Part shown: positions 23,196 through 31,668 of the stretch, one piece after another
How positions within the stretch are numbered: the stretch's first letter is position 1
How the letters are laid out: the number at the start of each line of letters is the position of its first letter
Source of the DNA: an uncultured Lachnospiraceae bacterium
Lineage (GTDB): Bacteria > Bacillota > Clostridia > Lachnospirales > Lachnospiraceae
Assembly (NCBI GenBank): GCA_947576945.1
Contig: CANPTH010000008.1
Span: forward strand, 29,147 to 93,146
Direction of reading: 5' to 3'
DNA length: 64,000 bases
Program-made: the position numbers and the translations under genes
The notes under the pieces: generated by a model
Database searches by the model: none
What the model saw: only the letters and a program-made list of their open reading frames with translations
What the model was told of the DNA's origin: nothing

Positions 23196-24701
23196 ATGAT
23201 TCAGAAAAATATTAGAAAACTGGTGCGGTATGGGCTGCAGACAGGCCTGATCACAGAAGAGGATAAGATTTATACGACCAACAGGCTATTGGAGCTGTTT
23301 CAGCTGGATGAGCTGGAAGAGAGCAGCGATGATGTCAGTATGAGCGTGGAGGAACTGGAAGGGGTACTGGCACAGATGATGGACTACGCGTACGAGCAGG
23401 GCATCATGACGGAGAACAGTATCGTATATCGGGATCTGTTTGACACGAAGATCATGAGTATGCTGGCGCCAAGACCCAGTGAGGTGATTGCCGGATTCGA
23501 ATCCAGATATGAGAAAAGCCCGGCGGAGGCGACGGAGTATTTCTACAAGCTGAGCCAGGATACGGATTATATCAGAAGATACCGGATCAAGAAGGATCAG
23601 AAATGGATCGCGCCTACAAAGTATGGAGATCTGGATATCACTATCAACCTGTCCAAACCGGAGAAGGACCCCAAGGCTATCGCGGCGGCCAAGACTGCGA
23701 AGCAGAGCGGTTATCCGAAATGTCTGCTCTGCATGGAAAATGAAGGTTATGCGGGCCGTGTGAACCATCCGGCAAGGCAGAATCACAGAGTGATTCCGGT
23801 GGTAATCAACGGCAACCGCTGGGGATTCCAGTATTCCCCTTATGTATATTATAATGAGCACTGTATCGTGTTCAACTCACAGCATATTCCGATGAAAATT
23901 GAGCATGATACGTTCTGCAAGCTGTTTGATTTCGTGAAGCAGTTCCCGCATTATTTCGTGGGTTCCAACGCGGATCTGCCGATCGTGGGCGGTTCCATAT
24001 TAAGCCACGATCATTTCCAGGGCGGTCATTATGAGTTTGCCATGGCAAGGGCGCAGGTAGAGAGGACCTTTACGATCAGAGGGTTTGAGGATGTGGAGAC
24101 TGGAATCGTGAACTGGCCTATGTCTGTGATCCGTATCTCGGCTGAGGATTCCGACAGGCTGGTGGCGCTGGCGGACGTGATCCTGAATGCGTGGAGAGGC
24201 TATAGCGACGAGGCGGCATTTATCTTTGCCGAGACCGACGGGGAACCTCACAATACGATTACGCCCATTGCCAGAAAAAGAGGGGATAAGTTCGAGCTGG
24301 ATCTGGTGCTGCGCAACAACATTACGACTGCGGAGCATCCGCTGGGTGTCTATCATCCCCATGCGAATCTGCATCACATTAAGAAGGAAAATATCGGCCT
24401 GATCGAAGTGATGGGTCTGGCGGTACTGCCTGCCAGATTGAAGGATGAGATGGAGAAGCTGGCTGAAGCAATTCTTGCCGGTGCAGATCTGCGAAAGGAT
24501 GAATTGCTGGAGAAACACGCTGACTGGGTGGAGGAGTTCCTGCCGGGATATTCACAGGTCAACAAGGATACGGTGATGGATATTATTCATAAGGAGATTG
24601 GCAACGTGTTCATGCAGGTGCTGGAGGATTCCGGTGTTTACAAGAGGAATGAGGAAGGCCGGGCGGCGTTTGACAGATTTATGAAGTCTCTCAATCGATA
24701 G
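23196..24701 (+). CDS. galT: UDP-glucose-hexose-1-phosphate uridylyltransferase (Firmicutes type)
   Basis: A 501-residue enzyme of the longer Firmicutes GalT class. It exchanges galactose 1-phosphate with UDP-glucose, giving UDP-galactose and glucose 1-phosphate. Recognisable parts are KCLLCMENEGYAGRVNHPARQNHRVIPV, PYVYYNEHCIVFN, the active-site histidines in SILSHDHFQGGHYEF and GVYHPHANLHHIKKENIGLIEVMG. It pairs with galK and possibly with the NahK-like kinase at 9.7 kb, since class members also accept N-acetylhexosamine phosphates. A strong terminator follows. Confidence 0.95.
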   Translation: MIQKNIRKLVRYGLQTGLITEEDKIYTTNRLLELFQLDELEESSDDVSMSVEELEGVLAQMMDYAYEQGIMTENSIVYRDLFDTKIMSMLAPRPSEVIAGFESRYEKSPAEATEYFYKLSQDTDYIRRYRIKKDQKWIAPTKYGDLDITINLSKPEKDPKAIAAAKTAKQSGYPKCLLCMENEGYAGRVNHPARQNHRVIPVVINGNRWGFQYSPYVYYNEHCIVFNSQHIPMKIEHDTFCKLFDFVKQFPHYFVGSNADLPIVGGSILSHDHFQGGHYEFAMARAQVERTFTIRGFEDVETGIVNWPMSVIRISAEDSDRLVALADVILNAWRGYSDEAAFIFAETDGEPHNTITPIARKRGDKFELDLVLRNNITTAEHPLGVYHPHANLHHIKKENIGLIEVMGLAVLPARLKDEMEKLAEAILAGADLRKDELLEKHADWVEEFLPGYSQVNKDTVMDIIHKEIGNVFMQVLEDSGVYKRNEEGRAAFDRFMKSLNR

Positions 24702-24755
24702 AAATGATCTGACCTTATGGCAGTTCGCAGGAAACGACGTTGGAAAATAGAAATG

Positions 24756-24782
24756 AGGCGGGATCTTTGGATCCCGCCTTTT
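24756..24782 (+). terminator. Terminator of the gal operon
   Basis: AGGCGGGATC and GATCCCGCCT form a perfect 10-bp stem with a TTTG loop and a short T-tract. Confidence 0.88.
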
Positions 24783-24935
24783 AGACACGCGGCATAACTG
24801 CCGGTGCGTAGATCAGTCTTGGCAGAAAAGAAGGTGGTACTTTTCCGGTTTATGGGGATTGCTCTGCCAATCTGATAGAAATGCGTTTTTCTAAGCAAAA
24901 TGCGTTTTTGTAATATTGTAAATGTGTTGATAAAA

Positions 24936-25283
24936 TCAAAGCTGTATGTCCATACCCAGCATATTTTGTACAAAGCTGTCACATGCCCTCTGCTGCCAGG
25001 GATTCAGCTGTTGGTACATAGACATATGATTTTGATATTTTTGCAGGTGGAACTTATCGTTTGCCAGCAGCAGATCTGCGTTAAGACGTTCTTCGGCAAG
25101 ATACAAAACATAGTCTGTAGAGACATGAAAGAAACGTGAAAGATCACATATAAGAGAGGCATCCGGCGTGGATATCCCACATTCGATCTTACTCAGCGTG
25201 GATTGGTTCAGGTTTAAATCCTTTGCCAAGGCCTGTTGCGATAATTTTTTTTCTAAGCGTAATTTTTTAATTCGTGTTTTCAT
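24936..25283 (-). CDS. XRE-family transcriptional regulator
   Basis: A 115-residue protein with an N-terminal Cro/CI helix-turn-helix (about 3-60: IKKLRLEKKLSQQALAKDLNLNQSTLSKIECGISTPDASLICDLSRFFHVSTDYVLYL) and a short C-terminal tail with NPWQQRACDSFVQNMLGM. The tail may dimerise. It is transcribed away from the exonuclease gene, and an 8-bp inverted repeat in the intergenic region (25300-25345) could be its operator. Targets are unknown. Confidence 0.85.
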   Translation of the reverse strand: MKTRIKKLRLEKKLSQQALAKDLNLNQSTLSKIECGISTPDASLICDLSRFFHVSTDYVLYLAEERLNADLLLANDKFHLQKYQNHMSMYQQLNPWQQRACDSFVQNMLGMDIQL

Positions 25284-25299
25284 TCTCTTTACCCTTCTA

Positions 25300-25345
25300 T
25301 TATTGTAGGTTAATTTGCCGCAAGAAATATTCCAATTTACAATAA
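25300..25345. promoter_or_regulatory. Inverted repeat upstream of the XRE gene
   Basis: TTATTGTA (25300-25307) and TACAATAA (25338-25345) are perfect 8-bp arms 30 bases apart, in the region from which the XRE gene must be transcribed. A looping operator is possible; no experiment supports it. Confidence 0.4.
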
Positions 25346-25461
25346 GGGTATTATGTAAAGAATATTTTAGAGGAAGAAATCACGAATGGTAGTAGAAAGA
25401 GAAATACAGGTATTATATATTGTAGAAAGAACCGTATTACTCGACAAAACAGGCAAGGGGG

Positions 25462-25529
25462 TAAGGTCGCAGAGCAGAATTTGAAATTCTGCTCGCGGCC
25501 TCAGCGTAAAACGCTTCGGAATGGGGGTA
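25462..25529 (+). repeat. Dispersed structured 5'-UTR element, copy B
   Basis: A short copy with only P2 and the tail. P2 is a perfect 11-bp stem (GAGCAGAATTT 25472-25482, AAATTCTGCTC 25484-25494) with a one-base loop, so a real RNA stem would open slightly. The tail CGCTTCGGAATGGGGGTAA runs into the exonuclease start, and AGCGT (25503-25507) can pair with ACGCT (25511-25515). GGGGGTAA also occurs just before it (25457-25464). Confidence 0.75.
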
Positions 25530-25532
25530 ATT

Positions 25533-26249
25533 ATGACAGAATCATATGTGTGTATAGATCTGGAGACTACAGGGCTGAATCCCAGGAGAGACAAAATTAT
25601 TGAGATTGGGGCAGTGAAAGTAGAAAATAACAGGATTGTTGAGAAATGGGAGACTTTTATAAATCCGAATCGAAGACTTGAGGAGCGTATTAGCGCGCTT
25701 ACCGGAATCTGCGATGAGCAGTTGTCAAAGGCGCCTGTGATAGAAGAAGCGCTGCCAAAGCTGCTGGCATTGACAGAGAATAACATACTTCTGGGACACA
25801 GGGTGTTGTTTGATTACTCTTTTATCAAAAAGGCGGCTGTCGATGGGAAGCTGTCCTTTGAGAGAAATGGGATTGATACGTTGAAGATAGCGCGAAAATA
25901 TCTGATAAATTTAGAAAGCCGCAGTTTGGGTTATCTTTGCAGTTACTATAATATCAGTCATAATGCGCACCGGGCGTTGGGGGATGCGGAAGCTACCGTA
26001 GAGCTGTATCAAAGATTGGCGGAAGAATTTTACGAGCAGGAGAAGGCGGAAGGAAACCGAAGCCTTTTTGTGCCGAAGGCACTGACGTATCATGTAAAAA
26101 GGGATACGCCGATTACGGTATCCCAGAAAGAACAGTTATATAAATTGAGAGACAGGCATAAACTGATAATAGACTATGATATCGAGAGGCTATCCCGCAG
26201 TGAGGCTAGTCGGCGGATTGATCTGCTTCTTGCAGAATTCGGACGATAG
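25533..26249 (+). CDS. DnaQ-like DEDDh 3'-5' exonuclease
   Basis: A 238-residue protein with an exonuclease domain of the DnaQ/PolC-epsilon type (about 3-170). The acidic residues are D9 and E11 (CIDLETTGL), an Asp in LLGHRVLFDYSFI and the H/D pair in HRALGDAEAT. The last 60 residues (QKEQLYKLRDRHKLIIDYDIERLSRSEASRRIDLLLAEFG) are an added helical region. It may proofread or process DNA or RNA ends; the substrate is unknown. ATG 25533 is preceded by GGGGGTAA from repeat copy B. Its 3' end overlaps the convergent gene by 44 bases. Confidence 0.88.
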   Translation: MTESYVCIDLETTGLNPRRDKIIEIGAVKVENNRIVEKWETFINPNRRLEERISALTGICDEQLSKAPVIEEALPKLLALTENNILLGHRVLFDYSFIKKAAVDGKLSFERNGIDTLKIARKYLINLESRSLGYLCSYYNISHNAHRALGDAEATVELYQRLAEEFYEQEKAEGNRSLFVPKALTYHVKRDTPITVSQKEQLYKLRDRHKLIIDYDIERLSRSEASRRIDLLLAEFGR

Positions 26250-26823
26250 ATTTCTGCATGGCAGAATTCAGGACTTCTGCGATCGGATAGAGATGCCCGA
26301 TCTTCTCGGGCGTATGCTGCTCCTTATAGATCTGACACAGCAGACGATAGGTGCTGCTGATATCCGTTCCTGTGGATACGGCGAATTCCAGCATCTGACA
26401 GGCCTCGTCAATATGGCCTGCATCATAAAGAGCCTGCGCCCATTGCTGCAGGGTGCGGACAAGAAGCGTATAATTCTGGTCGTATTGTGTCAGCAGGTCA
26501 ATATTGGGCGCTCCGTAACGAAGCTTTAATTCTGTGTTACTGATGCCGGTAAAATTGACAACAGGCAGGTCTTTTAATGTCATAACAATCTGCCTGTAAT
26601 CGTCGATCTTTGGAACGTCGGGCAGCAGTGACATGGGAAACTGTTCCACGGGAATATGGATATAATCCAAATCGTCCAGGGATTTGCGTCTGGTGCTGTT
26701 GGCTTCCCGCTCTCTTGTCCAGAAATCCTGTTCTATGGCTTCCTGTGTCTTCTTATTCCTGCGGATATTGACGGCAATGGCGATGGAGAGTGTGGCAACA
26801 CTTGCAAAAAACACTAAATTCAT
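26206..26823 (-). CDS. Conserved membrane-anchored protein, TPR-like
   Basis: A 205-residue protein with an N-terminal membrane helix (about 2-19), a charged linker (20-50) and a helical C-terminal half whose paired helices (LVRTLQQWAQALYDAGHIDEACQMLEFAVS, TYRLLCQIYKEQHTPEKIGHLYPIAEVL) look like one or two TPR units. I do not know its function. It runs convergent to the exonuclease, overlapping its last 44 bases, and divergent from a tiny membrane peptide gene. Confidence 0.78.
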   Translation of the reverse strand: MNLVFFASVATLSIAIAVNIRRNKKTQEAIEQDFWTREREANSTRRKSLDDLDYIHIPVEQFPMSLLPDVPKIDDYRQIVMTLKDLPVVNFTGISNTELKLRYGAPNIDLLTQYDQNYTLLVRTLQQWAQALYDAGHIDEACQMLEFAVSTGTDISSTYRLLCQIYKEQHTPEKIGHLYPIAEVLNSAMQKSIVRILQEADQSAD

Positions 26824-26882
26824 ATATAATATCCTTTCAGTAAACTTTTAATATGCGATAATTGTCGAAAGAGGGGCGTCTT

Positions 26883-26984
26883 ATGTTTAACATGAAAAAG
26901 AAAACAAAGAAGATCATTTCCTCCATAATTATAGTCATTCTTGTATTGTCAATGGTTATGCCGCTTATTGCGACAACTTTGTAA
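26883..26984 (+). CDS. 33-residue membrane peptide
   Basis: A short gene reading MFNMKKKTKKIISSIIIV then a hydrophobic helix ending in PLIATTL. GAGGGG lies six bases before the ATG, a good ribosome site. The lysine-rich start and single helix suggest a small inner-face membrane peptide or a signal-like product. It is divergent from the TPR-like gene and upstream of the VanW gene. Found by direct translation; similar small membrane peptides are common in Clostridia but often unannotated. Confidence 0.6.
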   Translation: MFNMKKKTKKIISSIIIVILVLSMVMPLIATTL

Positions 26985-27195
26985 TTTTGTGAAACACATA
27001 ACAGAGGAACAGATTGTCAGGCTGTTATATTTGATACGATTATATTCTAACATATATTTGACAGCAGAGCAATTTGTGGTTTTTCGGGTAATATCGGGAT
27101 TATTGCGGCGCATATTGCGATGAGCGGTTGCAGGGCCGTGTATAATAACTATTTTGATGCAGGATGAGGGCGCATAGAAAGAAAGGCAGGTTTAT

Positions 27196-28764
27196 ATGAA
27201 AAAATGGTCTGTGGCATTGGCGGTGACAATGACAGTAATGTATACTGCTGCCATGCCGGTGCATGCCAAAGGGGATAAAATCGAATCAGGTATTTATGTC
27301 AATGACATAAATCTGGCTGGTATGACTGTTGATGAGGCCAGACAGGCGATAGAATCTTATGTGGAATCTTATGGGGATGCGCAGATCACTCTGCATGCCG
27401 TTGATGAGGGGACGATTGTTACGACGGCAGCCGAACTGGGACTGAAGTGGGGCAATGAAGAGATCCTGGAGGAGGCGGCCAGATTCGGACGGGATGGTGA
27501 CATATTACAATGTTATAAGGAATTGAAGGATTTAGAATACCAGAACAGGATATATGAAGTCGGCTTTGATTTTGATAAGAATAAGATCAGGACTCTCATC
27601 GAAGAAAATGCCGAACAGTATGATCAGGAGGCGGTGAATGCGTCTCTGACTAAAACAGAGACCGGTTTTCAGGTTACGGAGGGACAGCCGGGTATTATAG
27701 TTGATACAACGGCGTCCACGGATGCGGTCTACGAATATCTGCTCAGTGAGTGGAACGGTGCAGCGTGTGACATTGATCTGGCAGTTACGGTGGCTGAACC
27801 GATGGGGACTGCGGAAGAGCTGTCGAAGGTAAAAGATGTGCTCGGTACCTTTACCACCAGCTACTCATCTTCCGGCGGAGCCAGGAGTGCGAATGTGACA
27901 AATGGCTGTACCCTGATCAACGGGACTACTTTATATCCGGGAGAAGAATTTTCGTGCTATGAGGCGGTGGCTCCCTTTTCGGAGGCGAACGGGTACTATA
28001 TGGCGGCATCGTATCTGAGCGGCCAGGTGGTAGACAGTCTGGGCGGCGGCATCTGTCAGGTGTCCACTACCTTATATAATGCGGTTCTGCTGTCTGAACT
28101 GGAGGTGACGGAGCGGTACAATCATTCGATGATCGTTACCTACGTGGATCCTTCTGCCGACGCGGCGATCGCAGAGTCTTCAGGTAAGGATTTTAAATTT
28201 AAAAATAATACGGATCATCCTGTTTATATAGAGGGAATTACGACGCCGGATAAGCAGATCACTTTTACGATCTATGGCGTGGAGACGAGGGCCAGCGGCC
28301 GTGAAGTGGTGTATGAGAGCGTTGTTCTGGAAAGAATCCCTCCGGATACAGAGGTAATCTACACAGATGCATCCCGCCCTGTGGGCTACTGTTCCGTACA
28401 GTCGGCACATATTGGATACAGAGCGCAGCTGTGGAAGGTAGTGCGTGAGAACGGTGTGGAAGTGAGCAGAGAGCAGGTCAACAGCAGTTCTTATATGAAG
28501 GCGCCGAGAAGCGCGACGGTGGGGATCGCCACCGAGGACGAAGGGGCGTATAATGCCATTATGGCAGCGGTGGCCACTAACAGCATTGATCAGGTAAAGG
28601 CAGTGGCGGGAGCCTATAAGGCGGCAGCCGATGCCGCGGCGGCGGAAGCTGCTGCAGCAGAGGGACAGGGACAGCCGCCCGCTCCGGCAGATGCGGGAGC
28701 GCCGCCCCCGGCGGAAGGGCAGGCACAGCCGCCTCAGCCGCAGGAAGGGGCGCCTGCACAGTAA
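27196..28764 (+). CDS. Secreted VanW/G5-domain surface protein
   Basis: A 522-residue exported protein. The signal peptide (1-24, cut after VHA) is followed by a YoaR-type peptidoglycan-binding-like region (30-215), a VanW domain (about 220-350: FTTSYSSSGGARSANVTNGCTLINGTTLYPGEEFSCYE, LGGGICQVSTTLYNAVL) and a G5-like domain (about 370-435), then an alanine, proline and glutamine tail. VanW proteins are wall-associated in Gram-positives and their exact role is unclear; linkage to glycopeptide resistance in name only. ATG 27196 follows GAAAGGCAGG. Confidence 0.88.
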   Translation: MKKWSVALAVTMTVMYTAAMPVHAKGDKIESGIYVNDINLAGMTVDEARQAIESYVESYGDAQITLHAVDEGTIVTTAAELGLKWGNEEILEEAARFGRDGDILQCYKELKDLEYQNRIYEVGFDFDKNKIRTLIEENAEQYDQEAVNASLTKTETGFQVTEGQPGIIVDTTASTDAVYEYLLSEWNGAACDIDLAVTVAEPMGTAEELSKVKDVLGTFTTSYSSSGGARSANVTNGCTLINGTTLYPGEEFSCYEAVAPFSEANGYYMAASYLSGQVVDSLGGGICQVSTTLYNAVLLSELEVTERYNHSMIVTYVDPSADAAIAESSGKDFKFKNNTDHPVYIEGITTPDKQITFTIYGVETRASGREVVYESVVLERIPPDTEVIYTDASRPVGYCSVQSAHIGYRAQLWKVVRENGVEVSREQVNSSSYMKAPRSATVGIATEDEGAYNAIMAAVATNSIDQVKAVAGAYKAAADAAAAEAAAAEGQGQPPAPADAGAPPPAEGQAQPPQPQEGAPAQ

Positions 28765-28775
28765 ACTTACATCAT

Positions 28776-28850
28776 GCTTAGCCTGCCGTCGGGCGGGCCG
28801 CATGGCCATCCAAGCTGTGAAAGTCGAAGACTTTCATAGTAGACAACAAA
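28776..28850 (-). repeat. Dispersed repeat R2, copy 2
   Basis: The minus strand carries GACTTTCACAGC, a variable base and TGGATGGCCATGCGGC, matching 14070-14097 with one mismatch, then a shared GCATGATG. It also has GAAAGTC-GAA-GACTTTC, a perfect 7-bp hairpin not present in copy 1. It lies between the VanW gene and the HypE-like gene, in opposite orientation to copy 1. Confidence 0.6.
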
Positions 28851-28904
28851 ATATGCAGGTTATGATAAATCGGAGGCAGGCAGGATACAGCCGGGCGTGA
28901 AGAG

Positions 28905-29927
28905 ATGAGATGTGGAAAAGTTTCGGAGAACGTATTGAAACGTTCTGTCCTGAAGTATATAAAGACGCATAGAGAAGAAGTGGTAAGTGGCGCAGCTCTG
29001 GGGGAGGACTGCGCCGTTTTATCGTTTGGCGAAGGATATGAGACTGTGCTTTCCACGACGCCGGTTATGGCTGCGGCGGAGCGGATCAGTACATATGCCA
29101 TTCCTATGGCGCTCAACAATGTAGCCGCGGCAGGGGCGGAGCCGGTGGGCGTGATGCTGGCGGTTCTTTTGCCGGAGGAGACGGAAGAGAGCGGGCTGCA
29201 GCTGATGATGGGGCAGGCGGAAGAGGTGTGCCGTGGGTGCGGCACGCAGATTCTGGGCGGACATACGGAAGTAACGCCTGCCGTCGACCGGCCGTTGATG
29301 ACTGTGACCGGCGTGGGAAAACGGGAGGCCGCACGAGCCGGTTCCCTGCGGGGAATCAGGGAAGAACAGGATATTGTGGTCAGTAAATGGATCGGGCTGG
29401 AAGGTACGGCGCGGCTGGCGTCGCGGTACAGGCAGCAGCTGTGCACCAGATATCCGGTCCGCATGATCGACGAGGCGGCAGCTTACGACAGATATCTGTC
29501 CGTGATACCGGAGGCCGCCACCGCCGTGAAGTCCGGCGTTTGCGGGATGCATGATGTTTCCAGAGGAGGGATCTTCGGAGCCTTATGGGAACTGGCACAG
29601 CGGGCAGGCGTTGGACTGGAGATCGACCTGAAGAAAATACCCTTGAAGCAGGAGACGGTGGAGATCTGTGAATTTCTGGAGCTGAATCCTTATGAGTTGT
29701 TGTCGGGCGGCTGTCTGCTGATGGTGACGGATAACGGGCAGGCGCTCACGGATGCGCTGGCGCGGGAAGGAATCCCGGCGGCAGTCATCGGCAGGACGAC
29801 GGCCGGAAAAGACCGGGTGATCTATAACGAAGACGAGAAACGGTATCTGGATAAGCCAAAGGCAGACCAGATCTATGCGCTGGCCCAAAGGGATAGAGAC
29901 AGACAGGAAGTTTCATCTATTTTATGA
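28905..29927 (+). CDS. AIR synthase-family protein (HypE-like)
   Basis: A 340-residue protein of the PurM/HypE/SelD fold. The N-terminal half has GAALGEDCAVL and TYAIPMALNNVAAAGAEPVGVMLAVLLPE; the second has MHDVSRGGIFGALWELAQRAGVGLEIDLKKIPL and LLSGGCLLMVT, typical of the family. HypE makes the cyanide ligand for NiFe hydrogenase, but no other hyp genes are present, so it may be an uncharacterised relative. The start is ATG 28905. It is followed closely by an Lrp gene, and the two may be co-transcribed. Confidence 0.82.
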   Translation: MRCGKVSENVLKRSVLKYIKTHREEVVSGAALGEDCAVLSFGEGYETVLSTTPVMAAAERISTYAIPMALNNVAAAGAEPVGVMLAVLLPEETEESGLQLMMGQAEEVCRGCGTQILGGHTEVTPAVDRPLMTVTGVGKREAARAGSLRGIREEQDIVVSKWIGLEGTARLASRYRQQLCTRYPVRMIDEAAAYDRYLSVIPEAATAVKSGVCGMHDVSRGGIFGALWELAQRAGVGLEIDLKKIPLKQETVEICEFLELNPYELLSGGCLLMVTDNGQALTDALAREGIPAAVIGRTTAGKDRVIYNEDEKRYLDKPKADQIYALAQRDRDRQEVSSIL

Positions 29928-29944
29928 TATTGCATGGGAACAGG

Positions 29945-29998
29945 AAGAATAGTAAAGACAGCAAGAATAGTAAGAACAGTAAGAATAGTAAGGACAGG
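29945..29998 (+). repeat. Three 18-bp tandem repeats
   Basis: Units at 29945-29962, 29963-29980 and 29981-29998 share AAGAATAGTAARRACAG with few differences. They lie between the HypE-like stop and the Lrp start and keep the reading frame open. Confidence 0.85.
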
Positions 29999-30017
29999 AT
30001 GGAGGAAAAGAAAGAGT

Positions 30018-30500
30018 ATGAGAGAAGAATTATTGGCGATCGTGGAAAGGAACAGCCGTATTGATTTAAGAGAGCTGGCTGTCATTCTGGGTGTGGAAGA
30101 GATCGATGTGGTAAATGAACTGGCGGCTTTGGAAGCTGAGGGGATCATCTGCGGCTATCATACGATGATCGACTGGGAGAAGACTTCCATAGAGAAGGTG
30201 TCGGCGCTGATTGAGGTGCGCGTGACACCGCAGCGCGGGCAGGGTTTTGACAAGATTGCGGAGCGGATCTATAAGTATCCGGAAGTGAATTCCGTGTACC
30301 TGATCTCGGGCGGCTATGACCTGCTGGTGACTCTGGAGGGGAAATCCCTGAAACAGATCTCCGGTTTTGTGTCGGATAAGCTGTCCACGCTCGAATCGGT
30401 GCTCAGTACGGCAACGCATTTTATCCTGAAAAAGTATAAGGATCACGGTACGGTCCTGACGAAAAAATACGAGGATACGAGAGAGAAGGTGACACCGTGA
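30018..30500 (+). CDS. Lrp/AsnC-family regulator
   Basis: A 160-residue protein with an N-terminal HTH (about 1-50: LLAIVERNSRIDLRELAVILGVEEIDVVNELAALEAEGII) and a ligand-binding RAM domain (about 65-140: ALIEVRVTPQRGQGFDKIAERIYKYPEVNSVYLISGGYDLLVTLEG). It should sense an amino acid and control the aminotransferase encoded immediately after it, whose GTG start overlaps this stop. ATG 30018 is chosen since GGAGG lies upstream; the frame is open through the 18-bp repeats back to 29934. Confidence 0.88.
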   Translation: MREELLAIVERNSRIDLRELAVILGVEEIDVVNELAALEAEGIICGYHTMIDWEKTSIEKVSALIEVRVTPQRGQGFDKIAERIYKYPEVNSVYLISGGYDLLVTLEGKSLKQISGFVSDKLSTLESVLSTATHFILKKYKDHGTVLTKKYEDTREKVTP

Positions 30501-31666
30501 GAAATCCGTTAGCTGATAAAGTAGTAGAGATCAAACCGTCCGGGATCCGCAAATTCTTCGATATCGTGACGGAGATGAAGGATGCCATTTCCCTGGGCGT
30601 CGGGGAACCGGACTTCGATACGCCGTGGCATATCCGGGACGAAGGTATTTATTCGCTGGAAAAGGGGCGGACTTTCTACACGTCAAATTCCGGCTTGAAG
30701 GAACTGAAAGAAGAAATCTGTCATTATACGAAGAGAAAACAGGGTGTTACATACGATCCGAACCATGAAGTGCTGGTCACGGTGGGCGGTTCGGAGGCCA
30801 TCGACATCGGCCTGCGCGCGATGCTCAACCCGGGGGATGAAGTGCTGATCCCGCAGCCCAGTTATGTTTCCTATGAGCCCTGTGCTGTGCTGGCTGGCGG
30901 CGTGCCGGTGATCATCGAGTTAAAAGGGGAGAACGAGTTCCGTCTGACGGCGCAGGAGCTGGAAGACGCCATCACCGACAAGACGAAAGTGCTGATCCTG
31001 CCTTTCCCGAACAACCCCACGGGGGCGATCATGGAGCGGAAGGATCTGGAGGCGATCGCGGAGGTGATCCGCAGGCATGATATCTTTGTCATGTCCGACG
31101 AGATCTACGCAGAACTTACCTACAAAGAGAAGCATGTTTCGATCGTGGAAATTGAAGGTATGCAGGAGCGGACAATTCTGATCAACGGTTTCTCGAAGGC
31201 GTTTGCCATGACCGGATGGAGGCTGGGCTATGCCTGCGGACCGCGGGAGATCGTGGAGCAGATGACGAAGATCCATCAGTTTGCCATCATGTGTGCTCCC
31301 ACAACAAGCCAGTATGCGGCAGTGGAAGCGCTGCGCAACGGGGACGATGATGTGAAGGAGATGCGGATGGCCTATAACCAGAGAAGGCGCTATCTGCTGA
31401 ATGCCTTTCAGGAGATGGGACTGGAATGCTTTGAACCCTTCGGGGCTTTCTACGTGTTCCCGTGTATTAAAGAGTTTGGCATGACCAGCGACGAGTTTGC
31501 CAGCAGATTCCTGGCGGAAGAAAAGGTGGCTGTGGTGCCGGGAACGGCTTTTGGCAACTGCGGGGAAGGGTATCTGAGAATTTCCTACGCTTATTCTCTG
31601 GACAATCTGAAAGTTGCGATCGGGAAGCTGGCGGCTTTTGTGGAAAGGCTGCGGGCAGAGAAATAA
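30497..31666 (+). CDS. Class I/II PLP-dependent aminotransferase
   Basis: A 389-residue aminotransferase. It has the family motifs SLGVGEPDFDTP, VGGSEAIDIGLRAMLNPGDEVLIP, LPFPNNPTGA, MSDEIYAEL and the PLP-binding lysine in NGFSKAFAMTGWRLGY, and a C-terminal SYAYS arginine region. It is of the PatA/aspartate aminotransferase group and probably acts on aromatic or aspartate-type amino acids. It starts with GTG overlapping the Lrp stop by four bases, so the two are coupled. trmL follows after two bases. Confidence 0.9.
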   Translation: MRNPLADKVVEIKPSGIRKFFDIVTEMKDAISLGVGEPDFDTPWHIRDEGIYSLEKGRTFYTSNSGLKELKEEICHYTKRKQGVTYDPNHEVLVTVGGSEAIDIGLRAMLNPGDEVLIPQPSYVSYEPCAVLAGGVPVIIELKGENEFRLTAQELEDAITDKTKVLILPFPNNPTGAIMERKDLEAIAEVIRRHDIFVMSDEIYAELTYKEKHVSIVEIEGMQERTILINGFSKAFAMTGWRLGYACGPREIVEQMTKIHQFAIMCAPTTSQYAAVEALRNGDDDVKEMRMAYNQRRRYLLNAFQEMGLECFEPFGAFYVFPCIKEFGMTSDEFASRFLAEEKVAVVPGTAFGNCGEGYLRISYAYSLDNLKVAIGKLAAFVERLRAEK

Positions 31667-31668
31667 TT

